This document shows positions 34,151 through 46,711 of a stretch of DNA of 64,000 nucleotides, in pieces. The number at the start of each line of letters is the position of its first letter. Within the stretch, counting starts at the first letter, position 1. The DNA is from Clavaria fumosa (taxonomy: Eukaryota; Basidiomycota; Agaricomycetes; Agaricales; Clavariaceae): assembly GCA_951802425.1 (NCBI GenBank), contig OX637801.1, positions 1,798,001 to 1,862,000 of the forward strand, given 5' to 3'. The translations under genes were made by a program, and so were the position numbers. Under the pieces are notes generated by a model. The model ran no database searches and had not been told where the DNA came from. It saw only the letters and a list, made by a program, of their open reading frames with translations.

Positions 34151-34772
34151 TCACAGCTTTGGAGCACGGACCACCCATTTCACTAACGCGTCACGCCATA
34201 TGTCTGCAAGTTCATTGTCTTCGAAGTGGACATTTAGATCTGTAAGGTGCGGCATCGACGTACATGCTTTTGCAACAATGTCGTAGTGTGACAAGTATTC
34301 CGGCAGACCAGGTAATTCAGGATCTGTGAGTCCATAAAAAATAGAGTATCTCGCATTCGATGTGGTGCATTGCAAATGATAGTGTGGAGGTTTGGTAATA
34401 GAGGTTGTGGAAATTTTTGAACTGCATGTAACACAAATGCGAAGGACGCCATGGCACGACGACTCGAAGTGAATGTGAGGACTTGCACATGGTGTGCATG
34501 GCACTGGAAGCGACGAAAAACCTGACACTGTCGAATTCATATGTTACACCATGACACAACTATGGGTGGCATACAATTTTCTCATCTGTCTCCTGGGTGT
34601 GCGACTCCAATAAGTACATGAATGCTGTAAAGTCATGTAGACATGCCCATAGGAATCGGATGGCAAGGTCATGCCAAGTATGATTGACAAGAATAATTGA
34701 TAGTAGATTTGGAGTAGGTATAAAAGAAATTATGAGAGAGACAACCTCTGGCAAGGCGAGAGCGTTATGCAT
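34151..34772 (-). pseudogene. F-box protein pseudogene
   Basis: ATG at 34772 begins a typical mushroom F-box start: LPEVVSLIISFIPTPNLLSI, then VNHTWHDLAIRFLW. F-box proteins bind SKP1 in ubiquitin ligases. A TAG lies near 34560 in the same frame, and the later part (SSRRAMASFAFVLHAV, then LPEYLSHYDIVAKAC and LTDLNVHFEDNELADIW) reads only after two frame changes. It looks like one gene inactivated by a stop and small indels. Confidence 0.6.
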
Positions 34773-34959
34773 GGTCGTGTGAGAGTGTCTGTGGCCGTTT
34801 GACTTGTGAGTTGTGCTCTTTTAAGACAAGGAGGTGAGCTTTAGGTAATTGACATAATATTGCTGAGCATCTTACCAAAAGACACGATTTTACATTGTCA
34901 CTATGGCTGGAGATGGCGACTGTTATGGAGCATTAACTATGGCAGAGATTGTCAGTCTT

Positions 34960-35272
34960 TGTTAATAGAATCTGGTTGTCGGTGTGCTGATCGGTGAGGA
35001 TCCTATCAAGGGACGATGACTGTGATGATGAGCAAAGTTGAGTCAGTAGTGGTAGTGGTGAACCAGAGCACAAAACTGGATAACCAGATGGGTATCTACT
35101 ACATCTGGTGAGCTACTTATATACTACTGTGGTCATGTGATAGCTAATAATAACTACCAATGGTGTTAGTGCCTCTACATAATCACATGACATTCTTACT
35201 AAGGGGCCTGGTCTGATGACTAAAGAGTATTACATCATATCTAATTGATGGATGAGATTACCTACTCCAACA
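34960..35272. mobile_element. Solo LTR (313 bp) in the Helitron
   Basis: Starts TGTTAATAGAATCTGG and ends CTACTCCAACA, with a perfect 5-bp duplication GTCTT (34955-34959, 35273-35277). Same family as the LTRs at 57578 and 58602. Removing it restores the Helitron frame. By orientation of the family it lies on the minus strand. Confidence 0.9.
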
Positions 35273-35903
35273 GTCTTGCCAAACCACATCAATTTGCATG
35301 GGAAGAAAAACAAACAAAGGCGAAGCTTGTAGAAGCAGTAGAAAAGGCATCTGATGAGGTGTGGAAGTGAGTCAAAGATGCTTTGGTGACGTTGGGGAAG
35401 AGGAAACGTGGTGCTTCAAAGAAGGTGGATCCCATAGTTTGTGACAAATCTGCTTCAACAAATCTGCTTCAACAATTCATGAACGAAACTCACAAGAAGA
35501 AGGACCTTTTTTGCACACTCCTTCGCAATCAACAACTCTGAATTGTATCTCACATTTTATTGATCGCACTTCAAATGAAGCATTGAAAATGGCAACATGC
35601 ATGGTTTGCAGACAGAGGCATTCTGTCACAATCTGTCAAAAGTTACGTTTAACAGATGTCCCTAATATCTGGTGGCTCGTACCTTGCAAGACCCATCCAA
35701 AGCATTGTTTAGAGCAAATTACTGGTGCTCTTCTGTACACAGAAGGTTGTGAAGAGTTATTGGAGCATCGTCTTGTTCAAATCTGTGCTTCCTGTCTCCA
35801 AGACTTGCAAAAAGATCAGCGTCCTCTGCTTGCATTGTCAAATGGTCTTTGGCTAGGAGATGTTCTGTTTGCTCTAGCTGTTTTGACTTTACCAGAGAGA
35901 ATA

Positions 35904-36153
35904 CATCAGGAAAAACCTCCCAAGCTAATTAAACTTATTGGGAGAGTCCCCATCTTATTAGTGCTAATTATCACTTATTAGGTCTAATAGTCAATAATTG
36001 TTACTAATCTATTAATTATTAGGTCTAATAAGTTCTAATTATTAATAGATTAGTAACAATTATTGACTATTAGACCTAATAAGTGATAATTAGCACTAAT
36101 AAGATGGGGACTCTCCCAATAAGTTTAATTAGCTTGGAAGGTTTTTCCTGATG
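35904..36153. mobile_element. TA-flanked palindromic MITE (250 bp) in the Helitron
   Basis: An almost perfect palindrome: CATCAGGAAAAACCT...AGGTTTTTCCTGATG, with arms of about 120 bp around a short centre near 36028. It is flanked by TA (35902-35903, 36154-36155). Removing it with one TA gives a continuous Helitron frame through PERILVAHYY. TA duplication points to a Tc1/mariner-type source. Confidence 0.85.
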
Positions 36154-36662
36154 TACTGGTGGCACATTACTATCCTGCAGCATATATTGTCAAACTTTAC
36201 CCCAAATGCTGGAAAGGAGGATCAGGAGACTCATGGCAGTTCCACAGTGGCTTGCAGGGTAACGTCTCGACATATCGACTTCCAACTCAAGGCATTGCAG
36301 ATGTGTCATGTGGATGCATCATGCCGCCACCTACATCTGTATTGGCTGCTGTCATTGGAGTTACGTTGGTTGGACCATGTAATCGACCCGAATGCACCCT
36401 GCCTAGTTTTCTTCGAGTTCGATGTGCTCATGTTTACAAAGCATTGCGGTGGTTGGTACAGCACAATCCCATTTACCAAGATGTGGAGATTAGCAATGAA
36501 CGACTCAACGATTTGCCTGACGATGATGTACCCAAAGTTTTGCAAGCAATTACCTGTCAATGTGATGATGTTGACGGTCTTATGCGGGAGCATGATACTT
36601 ACATTCCTGATGATGAAGGAGAAGGTGTGTATTTCCAGTATAGCATCAAAATTTGACATGTT

Positions 36663-36952
36663 TGAGAAGGCCAGATAGGCCAAAACCTCGAGATGGTGCC
36701 CAGGAAGGGTCACCAGAAGCTAACAAGTGTTAGCTGGGCCAGAGGCACTCAGTAAGAGATATATTCAAGGCATAGAAATGTACAAAACATGACATACCTG
36801 GGCCAGAGGCACTCAGTAAGAGATAACTCTACTGATTGCCTCTGACACAGGTCTTCAGCTGCTTTTTGACCAAATAGAGGTAAACAACATCCAGAATAGG
36901 TATCTATTATGTAAACAGAGTTCCTCATCATCACAGATCACAGAACTCAACA
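36663..36952 (-). repeat. 3' LTR of copia-A
   Basis: 290 bp, TGAGAAGGCC...CTCAACA on the plus strand. Carries a 7-bp ATCACAG duplication relative to the other LTRs of the family. Confidence 0.9.
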
Positions 36953-39179
36953 CACCCCCTTGATGAGGCAACTCTCTCATCTTTTCAATCCAAGCATCTC
37001 CAGCATCTCCATGACTTTGACTCTACCAAGAGCTTTGGTCAAGATGTCTGCTGCCATAGCTGCAGTCCCAACATGTTTCAGAGATATGGCTCCCTTATCA
37101 ACCTCATCCCTGAGCCAGTAAAAGCACAAATCCAGGTGTTTCATCCTGCCATGATGTTCAGGATTCTTAGCAACAGCAAGGGCAGATGCACTATCAAGCA
37201 ACAGGGCGGATGAGCCTGAGACAGGGTGTCCCATCTCCTGGAACAGGTTGCGCAACCAGAGGATCTCTTGACCAGCAGATGTGGCAGCAACATATTCTGC
37301 CTCTGTGGTAGAGAGCACAACAATTCCCTGTAGTCTGCTGGACCAGCTGATAGCTCCAGTGCCCATCTTCACCACATATCCCCCAGTAGACCTGCCATTG
37401 TCAGGATTGCCTGCATGGTCTGCATCACTGAATGTAGTGAACAGCTCAGGTGAACTAGGATCTGGTGCATAGGTAAGCTTCAGATCCATAGTTCCTTTCA
37501 GGTAGCGAAACAGGTGCTTCACTGCCTTCCAATGAGCCAGACCAGGGTTCTTACTAAACCTTGCAAGAACACCCACTGCATAGGCAATATCTGGACGAGT
37601 GGCAACAGCCAGGTACATGAGGGAGCCCACAGCCTGCAGGTATGGCACAGAGCACATCTCCTCAGTCTCCTCAGGTGTGGTGGGTGACATAGAGGCACTA
37701 AGCTTGGTCCCAGGGTCTAGGGGAGTTGAGACAGGTGTGCACTCAGAAAGTCCAAAGCGTTCAAGCAGGGTATGAATGTATTGGCTTTGGGAGAGTGTAA
37801 TGGAGTGCTTGGGGCGGTCTCTGGATATTTCCACACCCAGCAGCCATGAGGTAGGTCCTAGATCTCAAAGCTTGAAGTGCTTCCTAAGACCAGACTTAAT
37901 TTCCTCAATGGTCTCCATAGACTTAGCAGCAATGGTCATGTCATCTATAAAGACTGGGACAATGACCCTTGCATCTCCCTGCTGGTACACCCAGATGCTG
38001 TGCTCACAAGTGATCCTCTTGAAGCCCATGCTCTCAAGGACCTGATTGAGCTTCTGGTGCCAGCATCTCCCAGCCTGCTTTAAGCCATAGATAGACTTCT
38101 TGAGATGCCACACCCAGTCTTTGCCCTTCTCCACAAAGCCCTCTGGCTGATGCATGAAGACATCCTCCTTGAGATCTCCATTCAAGAATGCAGAGGAGAT
38201 ATCAACACTCTCAAGGTGGAGGTCCTCAAAAGCAGCCAGTGCCAGAATGGCTCTGAGAGCAGCCCATTTGGGAGTGGGAGCAAAGGTTTCAGTGAAATCG
38301 AAGCCTGGGTGCTGAGAGAAGCCCTTGGCAACTACACAACCTTTGTAGCGCTCCACAGACCCATCTGCATTCCTCTTGACCTTGAACACCCATCAGCTGC
38401 CTATAGCTTTTTGCCCTGGGGGCAGCTTAACAAGCTCAAAAGTCCCATTGTCCACCAAGGCCTGGATTTCATCCACAGCAGCCTTGTGCCACAGAGTTCT
38501 CTCCTCCGCAGTTCTCTGCATAGCCTCATGGTAAGAACTAGGCTCTCCATCATGTGAAGCAGTTTTGAATGCATGCTCAACAGACTGGAGTGCAAACTCC
38601 CAAGCCTGATCCATGGTAAGGAAATCATGTGTCTGATCATGCATAAGATACTGGAGACCAGTCATGACCAGATCAGCATGCTCCTGTTCAGAGACCATGG
38701 GAGCAGTGAGCAGGAGCTCATCATCACTGCTAGCAGGAGAAGGAGGAGGAGGCTGAGGAGGAGGAGTGGGAGACTTCTGATGACCATGGAGGACATTCTC
38801 ATTGAGGGAGCCCTTAGGACGAGCCATTCTGGGTGGATTCAAGCATCTTGAGGGTGCAGGAGCTAGGGCAGGAGCTGGTTCAATAGGCACAGTAGCAGAA
38901 CCATCATTCTGAGCAGCCATGGGCACTGGTGGAGGTGGTACATCATAGTCCTGCTCATCCTCATCACCCCCTTGATGGAGCACCACCACAGACTTAGGAG
39001 AGGGTGGGCCAACCACAGGAGGGAGGGAATCAGAGGCAAGCTGAATGGGACCAGAGTAAGTGCCAGGGAAACATCGTTCATCAAAGGCTGCATGGCTACT
39101 GATGATGATCTGCTTGCTGACAGGATCCCAGAACTTCCATGCTTTGACACCTTCAGGGTAGCCAACAAAGATGCATTTC

Positions 39180-39469
39180 TGTTAGGATCGCTTATGTAAG
39201 CCATCCCAAAGTGCAGTTGTGGAGAAACTGGGGAGGGTTGTTGGAAGGTCACATGACCTGTGGCTGTGGTCAGATTACATAATCGTAAGATCACATGACC
39301 TGGGCCTGGGCGCATCACGTGGTCCGAGAGGTCCGAGTGTGGGAACGCTGGCAAATGCCGAAGCGTTCACTATATATACTTCGTCTTTTCCATTCTTGTA
39401 CCCTTTTCCCCTTATCTTAGTATTGTCGTCATGACCTTATGCTTGAGTTGTGTGAGACCCAGTCTGATA
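39180..39469 (+). repeat. 5' LTR of gypsy-2
   Basis: Holds the promoter: TATATATA at 39371 and ATCTTAGTATT (39414-39424), the presumed transcript start, which pairs with the primer site below. CACGTGG occurs near 39316. Confidence 0.92.
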
Positions 39470-39470
39470 T

Positions 39471-39481
39471 AATACTAAGAT
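39471..39481 (+). other. Self-priming primer binding site of gypsy-2
   Basis: AATACTAAGAT, one base after the LTR, is the perfect reverse complement of 39414-39424 in the same LTR, 43 bp after the TATA box. As in gypsy-1 there is no TGG start for tRNA priming. Confidence 0.7.
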
Positions 39482-40043
39482 CCGCCTTTCTGCCCTAGCC
39501 CTGTGTCCTAACCCGGCTAGCCTGGACCCTTAATTTCAAACTGTGACACGTTGTCACAGCTCAGCCCCTATCATCCTCTTCTCCTTTACCCTGCCCGCGG
39601 TGTGTAACAGAACTGCGCGAAATTTTTACTGTGTGTAGATACACGTGACCAGACCAGGAGGAAGTCAACTGTGACCCTCCCCAAGTGATACCGAGTGCCC
39701 AAGGCCTGGAACTTTGTTTTACAGCTACGTACCAGTGAATCGTGTAGTGTACAGGGCAAGGAAAGGCCCCTACATAGTCTTTCTGTAGTTTCCTGGTCCA
39801 GTGGACAGGGCCCTTGCTCTGTGACCATTGTCAGAAGGGCGCACAGGCAACTCATTAGGAGTTGTGGAGCGACCACCTGGGACACCATTTGGGCCCCACG
39901 TTAACAAAAGTTTCATAGAATAAGAGTTCTATAGGTACATAAGTACACAGAAGAGCAGCCTAAGAGGACAGGACTGTTAAGAGATCGAAGAAATCCTGAG
40001 TGCCCAAGGCCTGGAACTTTATTTACAGCATCCAGGGCCTGTG
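39482..40043 (+). other. Leader of gypsy-2 with an internal direct repeat
   Basis: GAGTGCCCAAGGCCTGGAAC and six further bases occur at about 39694 and again at about 39999, each ending in TTTACAG. The 305-bp spacing suggests a duplication, an insertion, or alternative splice acceptors before gag. No ORF. Confidence 0.4.
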
Positions 40044-43000
40044 ATGGCAGACCATGTCGCCCTGCCTGTAGCCCAACCTATGAGGCTTGACCTATCTGTT
40101 GCCCCCTTTGATGGGCAGAAAAGGAACTTCTGTATGTTCCTCCGATCCCTTCGCCTCCTGTTTATGGTGAACCCGACTGTCTATGCTGTGGACCTGGTGA
40201 AGGTCCTTTTTGCTCTGAGCAAAATTACTGGAGAAGGATTCGCTGCAGAGTGGGCAAATATGAAGGCGGAAGAGATCCTGGGTAGTGGCAAGGCCAGAAC
40301 CTGGGCAGAGTTTGTGGAGGAGATGAAGCGCGCATTCGATGACCCGAATGACCGTGCGACTGCCCTTGCCGATATTGCAGGGCTGAAACAGGGTGCCATG
40401 ACAGCACCAGAGTTCTTCGTGAAATTCGAGACGCTGTTCCGACGGGTGAAGTTGAGTGCAGAGAAGGACTCAGGAATCCTAGTCCATTGGCTGGAGTTGA
40501 ACCTGAGTAGGAGGTTGGTGGAGAGAATCTATGGTGTCTCCCCGATGCCAGAGACATATGGAGAATGGAAGGTGCTGGCTGAGAGGCTTGATGCCCAGCA
40601 AAGGCGACTGGATGGGATACTCATGGAATGGACACCGTGACCCACCGCGACCCTACCACGACCTGCCGTGACCGTTTCGCGACCTCTTGTGACCCCTCTG
40701 CTGTGTACTCCAGATGTGGCCATGGCCCGAGGATGGGCCCCTGCTGATGAGAGATGTTGTTTCCGATGCCACCAGACTGGCCATGCTGTCCGTTTCTGCC
40801 CCCTGCCTGATATGCGTCTGCAGGTCCCAAGGGCCCAAACCCGGGCAGCACCATGTGCCCCCCAAATGGCAGAGGGATATGAGAAAGAGATTGCACGGCT
40901 CCGAGCCTGCATAGAGCTGTGTGAGAGAGAGAGGAGGACTCCCACTGGGGAGAAGAAGTGTGCCAGCCCCCTTTCCGTCCCTGTGCCTGCTGCAAGTATA
41001 CCCCGATATACTATCTTGCAGCGGAGACATACCCGAATTGGGGCTGAGGTGAAGGAGGAAGTGAGACTGGCAGAGCGCCTAACCAGAGTGCGGCCAGAAG
41101 TGCGGAAACATGTGCCACGAGAGCTAGCCATCCAGGTGCACTTGCAGGCTTTCAGCACTGGCAAAGGGACCACAATGAAGGCCCTTGTCGACTCAGGGTG
41201 CACCAACTGCTTCATGGATTTGGAGTGGGCAAAAGGAGTGGGACTGGAGCCATCTCTCCTGCTGAACCCAATCACCATGTATAATGTGGATGGGACACAG
41301 AACAGGGATGGAAAGGTCCGATATGGGATAGAGGTGCTGGTGAGAGTTGGTGACCACCAGGAGCGGATCCACTTTCTGCTGGGAAAGACCCAGTCCCACA
41401 AGGTCATCCTTGGGCATGACTGGCTCAAGCAGCATAACCCGGATATCGACTGGCAGAAGGCAGAGCTGAGCCTTACCCGCTGCCCCCCACAGTGTTCCCC
41501 ATCCCCTCGAGCCCCTGCACCCCTGAAAACGAGTACCCTCGCATCCATGAATATTCTGGACACCCGTTTTCCCAACTCTGGCCCTACCCCCGATTGGCCC
41601 AGCCGCTACCCTTTGGTGTTTAGTGAAGCGAAGTGGGATGAACTTCCCCGCTCCCAACCAGACTTCGATATTAAGATCGAGTTCAAAAAGGACCCTGAGC
41701 ACCTTTCTTCCAAGCTGTATTCTTTGACATGGCAGGAGATGGTGGAGATGAACCATTGGGTGGATGAGCAGCTTGCTTCTGGACGAATCCAGCCCTCGAA
41801 ATCCCCGTATGCCAGCCCCTTCTTCTTCAAACATGAGAAGGACAAGCTGCGGCCGATCATCGACTACTCGAGGCTGAATGCACACCTGATCAAGGACAAG
41901 TACCCCCTCCCTCGCATCCGAGACACAGTGGATGTGCTTAAAGGAGCGTCAATCTACTCTAAGATTGATGCAAAGGGAGGTTTCCCATCTATGCAGGTCT
42001 GGCCCGAGCACCAGCACCGCTGTGCCTTCCTGACACCCCGTGGACTCTTCGAACCAGCTGTCATGTGGTTTGGACTGCAGAATGCCCCTGCTACCTTCCA
42101 ATGCTTCATGAATCATGTGTTGAGGGAGGAGATTGCAGGAGGACATGTGAGGGCCTATGTGGATGATGTCATTGTGTTTGCAGAGGACTTGGCTACACAC
42201 TGGTACTGGATGGACCGGGTCTTGAGGAAGTTTGGAGAGAATGGGTTGTGTCTCAAACTCAGTAAATGCAAGTTTGAGAAGAGTGAGATCATCTTCCTGG
42301 GGATGAAGATCTCCCACAACAGACTAGAGCATGATCCGGCCAAGGGTGTGGCAGTCCGAGATTGGCCATGTCCTAAGAATGTGAAGGATGTCCAGAGGTT
42401 CAATGGGATGCTGAACTACCTCCGCCGGCACATCCCGAATCTTTCTGCCTGGGCAAAGCCACTCTTCCGGCTGACTGGGAATGTTCCATGGAAATGGGAG
42501 GAGGAGGAAGCAGCCTTCCGAGATCTCCGCCAGGCACTCATATCGGCCCCAGTCTTGGCTCTGCCTCAGGACAAAGGGAGATGGAAGGTAGAGACAGATG
42601 CAAGCAACCTGGCAACTGGTGGAGTGCTCTCGCAGCAGCAGACAGATGGAACCTGGAGAGTTGTTGACTATATCTCCAAGGCCCTCACCGCAGCTGAGAA
42701 GAACTACGATGTGTACGACAAGGAGTTCTTGGCTGTGATTCGGGCACTTCGCGAGTGGCGAGCATACCTCATTGGAGCAGAGGAGACGATCGAGATCTGG
42801 ACGGGCCATGCAAACCTCCAGTACTTCCGGAAGCCCCAGAAGTTGAAGCCGAGGCAGGTTCGTTGGGTTGGAGAGCTCCAGTGCTTTGACTTTGAGATAA
42901 AGTATCGCACTGGCAAGTCGAATACAAAGGCAGATGCACTCTCCCGGAGACCGGACTATGGAGAGATGGTGGAGGAGGATGCACCGGTGCAGGTTTTCCT

Positions 43001-44468
43001 GGAAACAGAAGTCCGTGTGTCATTCACATCGGAAATGGAGACACTACTCCAGAAAAATAGCGCAGTACAGATACAGAAGCCAGAGGAGCTTGATGATGAG
43101 TGGACACGAGATCGTGCTGGACTCTGGCGAAAGGGGATAATCACTTGGGTCCCCCTAGGAGCTCGTGAGGCCATTCTCGAGTTTGAGCATGACCTCCCTG
43201 CTGCTGGACACCCTGGGTTCCGGAAGTTGAGAGCAGCACTAGTGAAGGGTTATTGGTGGCCGGACATGGTAAAAGATGCAGATCGGTATGCCCAGGGGTG
43301 TGAGACATGCCAGCGGACGAAGCCCGACCGTACCAAGCATGCTGCCCCACTGCACCCCCATCTGGTGCCTGATGGTCCCTGGTCGGTGATCTCATGGGAC
43401 ATAGTCGGTCCCCTCCCCCTCTCCCGTGGACATAACACCATCCTTGTTATTGTCGACAAATTCACGAAACGGACACTGCTCGAAGCGATTGGGCTTGACC
43501 TCACAGGACTTGGAGCGGCGCGTCTCCTCCGGGATCGAGTGTTTCGTGACCATGGAGTCCCTCACAAGGTTGTGAGTGACCGGGGGTCCCAGTTTGTGTC
43601 CTGCTTCATGAAGGAGTTCTACTCCATGATCCGGGTAAAGGCAAATCCAAGTACAGCCTTTCATCCACAGACTGATGGACAGACGGAACGGGCAAACCAG
43701 GAGATGGAGATCTATCTCCGGGCTTACGTGGACCATCTCCAGGATGACTGGGCTGAATGGTTGTCCACTGCAGAGTTTGCTCTTAATAATTGTGAGCACT
43801 CAGCAACAGGACAGACACCTTTCTTCCTCAATTATGGATGACACCCATGGAATGGGGGGCTCTGGCCACCATCTGAGGTGAACCCGGCGGCGGACGAGTG
43901 GATGGCTAAGCTCACGGAGTCCCGAAGAGCAGCCAAGGAGGCAATGGAGAAAGCGGTGGCAGCGATGAAGAAGAGCTACGATAAGGGGAAACGCCCAAGT
44001 CGGGAGTACTCTGAGGGAGATCTGGTCTGGCTGGATACTAGAAACTTGAAGATGGACTGGCCCTGTAAAAAGCTTGACAACAAGAGAGCAGGCCCCTTTG
44101 CAGTTGAGGAGAAGGTGGGACCTGCTGGGTATCGCCTCAAGCTCCCTCAGGCCTGGCGCATCCATCGGGTCTTCAATGAGTTGCTGTTGACACCATACCA
44201 CCCCCCCTCCTTCCCTTCTCAGAACCTGCCTCCCCCTCCACCCCCTACGATTGATGACGACCACCTGGAGTATGATGTGGAGGCGATCCTTGATGTTAAG
44301 AAGGTGGGACATGGGGTGAAGTACTTGGTGAAGTGGTTGGGATATCCAGTGGAGGAAAACACTTGGGAGCCCCGTAGGAACCTCACTAACGTAACATTGC
44401 TTCTCCGGGACTTCTTCCTCTCCCACCCCGACAAGGCCAAGCTAGCTGGTCGGGACGCCCAGCCTTAA
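40044..44468 (+). pseudogene. Single gag-pol of gypsy-2 with two TGA stops
   Basis: ATG at 40044. Capsid domain (EGFAAEWANMKAEE region), then a TGA at 40638-40640 before the zinc knuckle CFRCHQTGHAVRFC; the frame stays open through it, so gag and pol are one ORF here, as in Tf1. Pol has protease VDSGCTNCFMD, RT with YVDDVIVF, RNase H with TDASNLATGG, integrase with CETCQRTKPDR, WDIVGP and SDRGSQFVS, a second TGA at 43839-43841 (YG-stop-HPWNG, where gypsy-3 keeps Arg), then the C-terminal chromodomain with YLVKWLGYPVEENTWEP. Both stops fit CGA to TGA. Otherwise about 1,475 codons are intact. Confidence 0.9.
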
Positions 44469-44479
44469 GAGGGGGGTGA

Positions 44480-44769
44480 TGTTAGGATTGCTTATGTAAG
44501 CCATCCCAAAGTGCAGTTGTGGAGAAACTGGGGAGGGTTGTTGGAAGGTCACATGACCTGTGGCTGTGGTCAGATTACATAATCGTAAGATCACATGACC
44601 TGGGCCTGGGCGCATCACGTGGTCCGAGAGGTCCGAGCGTGGGAACGCCGGCAAATGCCGAAGCGTTCGCTATATATACTACGTCTTTTCCATTCTTGTA
44701 CCCTTTTCCCCTTATCTTAGTATTGTTGTCATGACCTTACGCTTAAGTTGTGTGAGACCCAGTCTGATA
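44480..44769 (+). repeat. 3' LTR of gypsy-2
   Basis: Matches 39180-39469; followed by ATTTC and the continuation of copia-A. Confidence 0.92.
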
Positions 44770-46711
44770 ATTTCTTGGAGTGAGGTTGCAAAGCTTTCCT
44801 CTTTTCTTTGTGCACCAGCACATAGGCCAGGCAACCAAAGATTCTGAAATGCAATATGTCTGGCTTCTTCCCTGTCCAAATATGGTAAGGGGTGTCCCCC
44901 TGAAGGGCAGCAGATGGAGTCCTGTTCCTGGTGTGCACATAGGCTGCAACAGCAAGGGGCCAGAAGGAGGGAGGGAGTTTGGCCTGAACCAGGAGTGCAG
45001 TGGTGGAGGCAGCAATGTCTCTATTTGACTGCTCTGCAACTCCATTCTGGTGAGGCTCATTAGGCTCAGTGTGCTGATGCATAATACCATGGTCTGCGCA
45101 GAACTCATTGAACTCCTTGGAGATATACTCCCCTCCTTTGTCATCCCTGGACATCTTGATGTGGCAATCAAGCTGGTTCTCCACCAATGCCTTGTACTGC
45201 TTGAAGGCATTGAGAGCCTCACTTTTGCGCCTCAGGAAAGCAACAATCAGGTATCTGGACTTGTCATCAATGAAGGTCTGCCAATAGTGATACCCCTCCC
45301 TGCTAGCTACAGGAAGAGGGCCCTTCACATCAGAGTGAACAAGTCCAAGAAGCCTGGACTGCCTGGATGTGGCAGTCTTGGGAATGTCATGACGATGTTG
45401 CTTCCCAAGGATGCAAGGCTCACAGATTGGGTCAGGGGCACTCTGAGAGTGGATAGTCATCCCTGAGACAATCTTGTGGAGGTGCATAAGCTTGAGGTCA
45501 GCAATGTTAAGATGAGAACATCGCTGATGCCACAGAGAGAGGTCCATGGGACAGGTGCTGGCAGCCTTGGCACTTTCTGCTTGGTTGGGCACTATGGCAT
45601 GACCATCAAGGTACCCAACATTATGCATGTTGACTGTGGCTGTAAAAGCCATCTGACCACCATGAAAGAAAGAGACTAGATTTTTCTCTATGGACACAGA
45701 GTATCCCTTTGATCTAGTAAGGTGGAACAGAGACAGCAAATTGCTGCCCAAGTCTGGTACATGCAAACAATCATGGAACACAACAGGGCACATCTTTATC
45801 CCATTCACAACAGGCTGGAATTCAACTGATCCCAAACCTGCAGAGTAGACAATAGAGTGGTCAGCAAGTTGAATTGCAACCACATGTGGGATGTATGAAT
45901 GAAACCAATGACGATGGGGGGTCATGTGTGATGTGGCACCTGTGTCAGTATTCCATTGATTGCAAGCAGGAGATTTCAGCCAAAGAGCATGATTAGAGGA
46001 AGTGAGAGCACTTGCATGGCCAGCAAACTCAACACAGGCAGAATTGCCTTGTTGTACAGGAGTGTCCTGAGTTGCTTCTCTGGCAATTTTCTGCCTGGGT
46101 CTGTCCTTCTTGCCCTTTTTCCTCCTCTCTGCAACCTCCTGTTTGGCCTGCACAGAAGCAGATTGCTTTCTGAAGCAGTTGTCCTCAGCATGGCCAGGAA
46201 TGCCACAGAAGAGGCAGGACAGGTGGGAAGCTGGTTTCTGCAAAGCAGAGGCAGGCATGGCAAGGGCAGGATTGGCAAGGCCACGGGCAAGACGTTGGCT
46301 CTCTTCATTTTGAAAGGCAGACTGGAGCTTGGCAAGGTCCAGGGAGTCAATAAGAAGCAAGGATGATGCAAAGTTGTTGTACTCTGCAGGCAAAGCTCTG
46401 ATGAGAGTCATACAGAGCAGCTCCTGGTCCAAGTCTGCAAGGGTGAATGTGGAAGGTCTAAGTGCCTTAACATCCTGGAGTGCTTTATCTGCCCTAGCCA
46501 TGAGAGAAGGTAAACTCTCATTCTCTTCTTTTCTGATGTTGAAGAGGGCATCATAGGCATTGAAATGGGCTCAAGGACATTTTTGGAGGTGCACAGACTC
46601 TAGCTTTTTCCACATGGCAACAGGGTCACCCTTGAGATCCTTAACATGGACCTTCTGACTATCCTCTAAACCGAGCCAGATCTCCCCAGAAGCCCTAGCA
46701 GACTTCCTTCT

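Larger units (their letters stand above)
34903..36657 (+). pseudogene. Helitron N-terminal region (DUF6570 type), split and truncated
   Basis: ATG at 34903 (MAGDGDCYG) leads to sequence that, across the solo LTR and the MITE, gives the conserved order of fungal Helitron proteins upstream of the Rep domain: CMVCRQRH and IPN-like segments, CASCLQDLQ, LSNGLWLGDV, LPERILVAHYYPAAYIVKLYPK-type junction, and the DUF6570-like HNPIYQDVEISNERL end. Both insertion points rejoin in frame. A TGA near 35368 (WK-stop-VK) and a frameshift near 35530 break it. It ends at the copia-A LTR, so no Rep or helicase domain is present. Helitrons replicate by rolling circle. Confidence 0.78.
39180..44769 (+). mobile_element. 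Gypsy-2: full-length chromovirus inside copia-A
   Basis: Two 290-bp LTRs (39180-39469, 44480-44769; TGTTAGG...CTGATA, so the end is TA rather than CA) with a 5-bp duplication ATTTC (39175-39179, 44770-44774). Copia-B has a single ATTTC at this site. LTRs differ at about eight positions, seven of them transitions. The purine tract before the 3' LTR is AAGAGGGGGGTGA. One gag-pol frame, two nonsense codons. Confidence 0.93.

Noticed and set aside
39775..39850. A-box-like TGGTCCAGTGG as a possible tRNA or SINE
   Set aside because: No B box at the right distance and no acceptor stem.
41193..41885. 230-codon minus-strand frame across gypsy-2 pol
   Set aside because: Antisense shadow of the conserved RT region.
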